Source of the DNA: an uncultured Neisseria sp.
GTDB taxonomy: Bacteria; Pseudomonadota; Gammaproteobacteria; Burkholderiales; Neisseriaceae
DNA: 9,536 bases
Assembly: GCA_937919795.1 (NCBI GenBank)
Contig: CALFOA010000341.1
Span: 1 to 9,536, forward strand
Direction: 5' to 3'
The notes beneath the pieces are model-generated. The model worked only from the letters and a program-made list of their open reading frames with translations, was not told where the DNA came from and searched no databases. Numbering within the stretch: position 1 is the stretch's first letter; each line of letters starts with the position of its first letter. The translations under genes were made by a program, and so were the position numbers. Below are positions 5,546 through 9,536 of the stretch, one piece after another.

Positions 5546-7318
5546 ATGAGCACGCAAGATCCCAAGCCCAGCAACACCCACTCGGCCAATTATGGCTTTC
5601 TCATCATGCCCCGCTTCGGCCTGTTTTGGCTGTTTATCGCCTTAACCGCCGTCGGCCTGTTGCTGCAAATCTGGTGGTTGTTTTTCCTTTCGCTCGCCTT
5701 CACTGCGCTGGGTATCCACGACGTCACCCAAAAACGTCATGCCATTTTGCGCAACTACCCCATTGGCGGCCACATCCGCTTTCTGCTGGAAAACTTCCGC
5801 CCTGAAATCCGCCAATACTTTCTGGAAGACGACAAAGAAGAAGTGCCTTTTTCGCGCCAGCAGCGTTCCATCGCCTACCAACGCGCCAAAGACATCGACA
5901 GCACCACCGCCTTCGGCAGCCTGAACGATTTAAACAAAGTCGGCAGCGAATGGTTTCTCCATTCCGGCAACAGCCGCAGCATCAGCGACTACCATTTCCG
6001 CGTGCGCGTCGGCAACGAATTTTGTCAACAACCCTATGACTTATCCGTATTCAACATTTCCGCCATGAGCTTCGGTGCCCTTTCCGCCGCCGCCATCGAA
6101 GCGCTCAACAAAGGTGCCAAAGAAGGCGGCTTCGCCCACGACACCGGCGAAGGCAGCATCAGCCCCTATCATCGCAAACACGGCGGTGATTTGATTTGGG
6201 AAATCGGCACCGGCTACTTCGGCTGCCGCGATAAAGACGGCAACTTCAACCCCGAAACCTTTGCCGAACGCGCCGCGCTCGATCAAGTCAAAATGATCGA
6301 AATCAAGCTCTCGCAAGGCGCCAAACCCGGTAAAGGCGGCGTATTGCCCGCCTCCAAAATCACCCGTGAAATTTCCGAAACTCGCGATATCCCGATGGGG
6401 ATAAACTGCATTTCCCCTTCCACCCATCCCGCCTTTTCTACCCCGCGCGAATTGGTGAAATTCTGGCAGCAACTGCGTGAGCTCTCCGGTGGCAAGCCGG
6501 TGGGCTTCAAGCTCTGTATCGGTATGCCTTGGGAATTTATGGCCATCGTAAAAGCCATGATTGAAGAAAACAACTACCCCGATTTCATCGTCATCGACGG
6601 CGCCGAAGGCGGCACCGGCGCCGCTCCGGTCGAATTTATGGACACCATAGGCATGCCCTTGGTGGACGCCTTTATCTTCGTACAAAACACCTTGGTCGGC
6701 GCCGGCATCCGCGACAAAGTGAAAGTCGGCGTAAGCGGCAAACTGATCAGCGGCTTCGATCTCGCCAAAATGATGGCGCTGGGTGCCGACTGGGGCAACA
6801 GCGCGCGCGGCTTTATGTTTGCCGTCGGCTGCATCCAATCACGTTCCTGCCACACCAACAAATGCCCTACCGGTGTGGCCACCCAAGACCCGTCGCGCCA
6901 GAAAGCGCTCGACGTGCCCGACAAATCCCAGCGTGTGAAAAACTTCCACGCCAACACCCTGCGCTCGCTGGCCGACATCGTCGGCACCTCCGGCCTCACC
7001 CACCCCTCGCAGCTCAAACCGCACCACATCGTGCGCCGCCAGCCCGACGGCTGGATTAAACTGCTCTCCGAGCACTACCAATTCATCAAAACCGGCTCGC
7101 TGCTCACCGGCGACTGCGGCCGTAAAATCCTCGACGATATGTGGCAACTGGCCGACCCCGACAGCTTTCAAGCGATGGAGATTGCCGACGAAATCGTACA
7201 AGCCGAAAACCTACGCAATACCAACCGAATGTACTACCGCATCCATCCCGATAACATCGACCAATCGCTGCTGGAAAAACGACTGCCCCAGCATCAAAAC
7301 ACCAGTGATCAGGCATGA
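5546..7318 (+). CDS. Membrane-anchored FMN-binding glutamate synthase-domain protein
   Basis: A 590-residue protein carrying the central FMN/iron-sulfur synthase domain of glutamate synthase large subunits. Seen in order: a hydrophobic hairpin at about 24-57 that should anchor it in the inner membrane; SISPYH (205-209 region); KPGKGGVLP (260-268); DGAEGGTGAAP (351-361), the flavin/substrate site; and CIQSRSCHTNKCP with C429, C435 and C440, the expected 3Fe-4S ligands. It lacks both the N-terminal glutaminase domain and the C-terminal GXGXG domain of true GltB (about 1,500 residues), so it belongs to the stand-alone 'glutamate synthase family' group, whose electron donor and nitrogen source are not settled. 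No gltD-like partner lies nearby. ATG at 5546 has AGGAAA at 5535-5540. It is transcribed away from the HAD gene and followed by a DUS hairpin. Confidence 0.9.
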   Translation: MSTQDPKPSNTHSANYGFLIMPRFGLFWLFIALTAVGLLLQIWWLFFLSLAFTALGIHDVTQKRHAILRNYPIGGHIRFLLENFRPEIRQYFLEDDKEEVPFSRQQRSIAYQRAKDIDSTTAFGSLNDLNKVGSEWFLHSGNSRSISDYHFRVRVGNEFCQQPYDLSVFNISAMSFGALSAAAIEALNKGAKEGGFAHDTGEGSISPYHRKHGGDLIWEIGTGYFGCRDKDGNFNPETFAERAALDQVKMIEIKLSQGAKPGKGGVLPASKITREISETRDIPMGINCISPSTHPAFSTPRELVKFWQQLRELSGGKPVGFKLCIGMPWEFMAIVKAMIEENNYPDFIVIDGAEGGTGAAPVEFMDTIGMPLVDAFIFVQNTLVGAGIRDKVKVGVSGKLISGFDLAKMMALGADWGNSARGFMFAVGCIQSRSCHTNKCPTGVATQDPSRQKALDVPDKSQRVKNFHANTLRSLADIVGTSGLTHPSQLKPHHIVRRQPDGWIKLLSEHYQFIKTGSLLTGDCGRKILDDMWQLADPDSFQAMEIADEIVQAENLRNTNRMYYRIHPDNIDQSLLEKRLPQHQNTSDQA

Positions 7319-7323
7319 TGAAA

Positions 7324-7366
7324 AATGCCTGTCTGAAAATAAGCTTTCACCTTTCAGACAGGCATT
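7324..7366. terminator. DUS-pair hairpin 4, terminator of the glutamate-synthase-like gene
   Basis: Perfect 15 bp arms (7324-7338 and 7352-7366) with a 13-base loop contain DUS at 7326-7337 (+) and 7353-7364 (-). It begins five bases after the TGA stop at 7316-7318. Confidence 0.82.
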
Positions 7367-7428
7367 CTGCGAGCCACCTACTCTCTAAGATGCCTTAAAA
7401 GAGATATCAAGAAACACCTTAAGAAACA

Positions 7429-7465
7429 AAATGCCTGTCTGAAAAAACTTTTCAGACAGGCATTT
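7429..7465. terminator. DUS-pair hairpin 5, terminator of the bfr operon
   Basis: The tightest of the set: perfect 17 bp arms (7429-7445 and 7449-7465) around a 3-base loop, with DUS at 7432-7443 (+) and 7451-7462 (-). On the minus strand it follows the bfrB stop by 23 bases and ends in T. With hairpin 4 it makes two terminators in one 170 bp convergent gap. Confidence 0.87.
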
Positions 7466-7488
7466 AACCATCAAATCAAGCGTCAAAC

Positions 7489-7962
7489 TTAATCTTCCTG
7501 CGCCGCGCTTTGCAGATAATTCATCAAGCCCACGCTTGCCACCAATTCTTGCTGGGTTTCCAGCCAATCGATGTGCTCTTCATTGATGTCTTTCTGCTCG
7601 GCCAACAGCTGGCGCGAAACATAGTCTTGCTTCTCTTCGCACAGCTGAATCGCTTTCACCAACGCAGCGTGTTTATCCTGCTCTTTGGTCAAGTCGCATT
7701 TGATGGCTTCTTCCACGCTCTCGCCAATCAACAGCTTGCCCAGCTCCTGCAAATTCGGCAGGCCTTCCAGCAACAGGATGCGTTCGATAATTTTATCGGC
7801 AGACTTCATTTCCACAATCGATTGCTTGTAGAAATGCTCGCCCAACTCTTCAAAGCCCCAGTTTTTCAGGATGCGGGCATGCAGGAAATATTGGTTAATC
7901 GTAACCAGCAGCAAACCGAGATTTTTGTTTAACTCGCTGATTACCAAACGATCGCCTTTCAT
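7489..7962 (-). CDS. bfrB: Bacterioferritin, heme-binding-type subunit BfrB
   Basis: A 157-residue four-helix-bundle subunit of the 24-mer cytoplasmic iron store, collinear with E. coli Bfr ([50 protein letters not shown]). Met52, the residue that ligates heme between paired subunits, is kept in VEMKSAD (E51-M52). By E. coli numbering the di-iron ferroxidase site is degraded: E18 is Leu, H54 is Ser and E127 is Asn; Y25, E51, E94 and H130 remain. This subunit should hold heme but not oxidise Fe2+ normally. Neisseria gonorrhoeae is known to have a tandem bfrA/bfrB pair of these sizes. It is second in the operon, 24 bases after bfrA, with ribosome site AGGAAG (7967-7972). Confidence 0.95.
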   Translation of the reverse strand: MKGDRLVISELNKNLGLLLVTINQYFLHARILKNWGFEELGEHFYKQSIVEMKSADKIIERILLLEGLPNLQELGKLLIGESVEEAIKCDLTKEQDKHAALVKAIQLCEEKQDYVSRQLLAEQKDINEEHIDWLETQQELVASVGLMNYLQSAAQED

Positions 7963-7986
7963 AGCTCTTCCTTTCCATTCAGCAGA

Positions 7987-8451
7987 TTACAGCTGGCTTT
8001 GCAGATAGTTTTGCAGACCCACCATCTCAATCAGACCCAGTTGTTGTTCCAACCAGTGTGCGTGATCTTCTTCGGTGTCTTGCAACTGAGCCACCATCAA
8101 TTCGCGGGTCACATAATCCTGCTCATCTTCGCACAGCTTAATGCCTTTTTTCAAAGCAGCCTGTACTTCCAATTCGGTATTCAAATCGGCCTTCAACATC
8201 GCCACTACATCAGCACCGATATTAACTTTAGCCGGTACCATTTTCGGCGTACCGCCCAGCATCAGAATGCGGCGGATAAACGCTTCGGCATGGCCAGTTT
8301 CATCTTCCATTTCATGGCCGATGCGCTCAAATAATTTGTTGTAACCCCATTCCGCATACATACGGGAGTGGATGAAATATTGGTCGCGCGCAGCCAGCTC
8401 GCCCGCCAACAATTCGTTCATATAATCAAGTACAGCTTTATTGCCTTTCAT
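7987..8451 (-). CDS. bfrA: Bacterioferritin, ferroxidase-type subunit BfrA
   Basis: A 154-residue bacterioferritin subunit, first gene of the bfr operon. The ferroxidase ligands are all present: E18, Y25, E51, H54, E93 (aligned with E. coli E94), E127 and H130. At position 52, however, the heme-ligating Met is replaced by Thr (DETGHAE). It should therefore supply Fe2+ oxidation, while BfrB supplies heme, in a mixed shell. The reading frame is open 44 codons further upstream, but that stretch is not bacterioferritin-like. The start at 8451 gives the canonical MKGN start and has AAAGGAA just before it. The ribosome site and first codons are almost the same as at bfrB (GAAAGGAAAAGCTATGAAAG against GAAAGGAAGAGCTATGAAAG), which fits tandem duplication. 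Confidence 0.95.
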   Translation of the reverse strand: MKGNKAVLDYMNELLAGELAARDQYFIHSRMYAEWGYNKLFERIGHEMEDETGHAEAFIRRILMLGGTPKMVPAKVNIGADVVAMLKADLNTELEVQAALKKGIKLCEDEQDYVTRELMVAQLQDTEEDHAHWLEQQLGLIEMVGLQNYLQSQL

Positions 8452-8524
8452 AGCTTTTCCTTTCAGATTTAGTGTTGCCAGGGGAGTGGTTTGTGTTTCT
8501 TTTACGTTATTCCTATATGCTTTC

Positions 8525-8552
8525 ATTGTATTCCTTTTTGCGACAATTGCAA
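8525..8552 (-). promoter_or_regulatory. Predicted promoter of the bfrA-bfrB operon
   Basis: On the minus strand, TTGCAA (8552-8547) and TACAAT (8530-8525) are 16 bases apart, giving a leader of about 67 nt before bfrA. The surroundings are AT-rich. I could not make out a convincing Fur box. Confidence 0.5.
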
Positions 8553-8759
8553 TTTTTCCATTTAAAATACAAACAATTATCAAACAAAAATACCGCTTAT
8601 TCAGCCATAAAAACCCATCAATTTATTGTTTTTCCTATTATTTTATTGCAGACGATTTTAATAAGCGCTTTCAATCAAATTGAATATTTACTTAAATTAA
8701 CCTGAAAAATAAACCACACCGCACCACCCTCAATTCAATCCATATAAACGCTAAAATCA
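8553..8759. other. AT-rich divergent intergenic region between bfrA and typA
   Basis: The gap between bfrA and typA (8452-8805, 354 bp) is the longest non-coding stretch in the window. Apart from the two promoters it is markedly AT-rich, with short poly-A/T runs. I see no DUS, no RNA gene, no credible small ORF with a ribosome site, and no strong hairpin. Confidence 0.7.
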
Positions 8760-8768
8760 TGTTATAAT
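8760..8768 (+). promoter_or_regulatory. Extended -10 promoter of typA
   Basis: TGTTATAAT at 8760-8768 is a perfect TATAAT with the TGn extension. No good -35 is found 16-18 bases upstream, as is common for extended -10 promoters. Transcription would start near 8775, about 30 bases before the start codon. Confidence 0.6.
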
Positions 8769-8805
8769 TTACAGTTTTCCTAATTTCTTAAGCTAAAGCA
8801 CAATC

Positions 8806-9536
8806 ATGAAACAAATCCGCAATATTGCGATTATCGCCCACGTTGACCACGGCAAAACCACCCTAGTCGACCAATTATTACGCCAGTCCGGCACCTTCCG
8901 CTCCAACCAACAGGTAGACGAGCGCGTGATGGACAGCAACGACATCGAAAAAGAACGCGGCATCACCATTCTGGCCAAAAACACCGCCATCGAATACGAA
9001 GGCTACCACATCAACATCGTCGACACCCCCGGGCACGCCGACTTCGGCGGTGAAGTAGAACGCGTATTGGGCATGGTCGATTGCGTGGTATTGCTGGTAG
9101 ACGCCCAAGAAGGCCCGATGCCGCAAACCCGTTTTGTGACCAAAAAAGCCTTGGCTTTAGGCCTGCGCCCGATTGTGGTGATCAACAAAATCGACAAACC
9201 TTCCGCCCGCCCGAGCTGGGTAATCGACCAGACTTTCGAATTGTTCGACAGCCTCGGCGCCAGCGACGAACAATTGGATTTCCCGATTGTGTACGCTTCC
9301 GGCCTGAGCGGTTTTGCCAAACTGGAAGAGAGCGACGAGAGCGACGATATGCGCCCGCTGTTCGATACCATCCTGAAACACACCCCGCCGCCTTCTGGCG
9401 ATGCCAATGCACCTTTGCAACTGCAAATTTCCCAGCTCGACTACGACAGCTACACCGGCCGCCTCGGTATCGGCCGCATCTTGAACGGCCGCATCAAACC
9501 CGGCCAAGTGGTTGCCGTGATGAACCACGAAGACCA
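8806..9536 (+). CDS. typA: Translational GTPase TypA/BipA, N-terminal part (runs off window)
   Basis: The first 243 codons of a ribosome-associated GTPase that assists 50S assembly and stress adaptation; full-length proteins are about 600 residues, so the 3' part lies outside. GTPase motifs are all visible: G1 AHVDHGKTT (11-19), G2 in RGITI (T54), G3 DTPGHADF (73-80), G4 NKID (127-130) and a G5-like [22 protein letters not shown] and the G2/G3 context ([13 protein letters not shown]) distinguish it from EF-G, EF-Tu and LepA. The start of domain 2 ([22 protein letters not shown]) is also present. ATG at 8806 has no clear Shine-Dalgarno, only purine-rich AAAG upstream, but the N-terminus matches the family exactly. 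It is transcribed away from the bfr operon from its own extended -10 promoter. Confidence 0.97.
   Translation, partial: MKQIRNIAIIAHVDHGKTTLVDQLLRQSGTFRSNQQVDERVMDSNDIEKERGITILAKNTAIEYEGYHINIVDTPGHADFGGEVERVLGMVDCVVLLVDAQEGPMPQTRFVTKKALALGLRPIVVINKIDKPSARPSWVIDQTFELFDSLGASDEQLDFPIVYASGLSGFAKLEESDESDDMRPLFDTILKHTPPPSGDANAPLQLQISQLDYDSYTGRLGIGRILNGRIKPGQVVAVMNHED

Noticed and set aside
6041..6838. Long open frame on the minus strand opposite the glutamate-synthase-like gene (265 codons)
   Set aside because: It is antisense to a clearly coding gene with conserved motifs. The peptide is low in complexity (rich in Ala, Gly, Asp, Phe), typical of a shadow of codon bias, and no ribosome site is seen.
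8452..8583. 44-codon N-terminal extension of bfrA
   Set aside because: The extension has no bacterioferritin similarity and overlaps the predicted promoter. The start at 8451 has a good ribosome site and the canonical MKG start.
8553..8600. Fur box upstream of bfrA (a GATAAT occurs in AT-rich sequence)
   Set aside because: Only one hexamer resembles the Fur consensus and adjacent hexamers do not match, so it is indistinguishable from AT-rich background.

Overview
The window looks like chromosomal DNA of a Neisseriaceae bacterium. Ten copies of TGCCTGTCTGAA lie in its intergenic regions. This matches, from memory, the TG-wad dialect of the neisserial DNA uptake sequence (DUS) described for Neisseria wadsworthii-type species, rather than the gonococcal/meningococcal form. 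The tandem bfrB/bfrA pair also fits Neisseria. The first 33 bases are not biological: they are an Illumina sequencing adapter left at the end of the assembled contig.

Layout. Bases 34-867 are the 3' part of smc (chromosome segregation ATPase), closed by an ordinary hairpin terminator. A DASS/SLC13-family sodium-coupled anion transporter follows at 1117-2523. Four minus-strand genes come next: a small lipoprotein of unknown function (2627-3088), a ZIP-like metal transporter (3309-4028), a secreted protein of unknown function with a CHAC motif (4183-5046), and a tiny HAD-superfamily protein (5060-5377), the last two probably an operon. A membrane-anchored, free-standing glutamate-synthase-domain protein is at 5546-7318 (+). 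The bacterioferritin genes bfrB and bfrA are on the minus strand (7489-7962 and 7987-8451). The window ends inside typA/bipA (8806 onward).

Most genes are housekeeping or common accessory genes. Three things stand out. First, all ten DUS copies are arranged as five inverted pairs forming hairpins at gene ends. Second, two of these pairs share the same roughly 30 bp spacer and form a 48 bp perfect inverted repeat around the lipoprotein gene, and a decayed, DUS-less copy of the same spacer sits at 5417-5445. Third, the two bacterioferritin subunits divide the labour: BfrA keeps the ferroxidase ligands but lacks the heme-ligating Met52, while BfrB keeps Met52 but has lost several ferroxidase ligands. 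Metal handling (ferritin, ZIP with a possible Zur-like operator) is a loose theme. I see no defence island, phage, transposase, CRISPR array or RNA gene, and no convincing undescribed multi-gene system.
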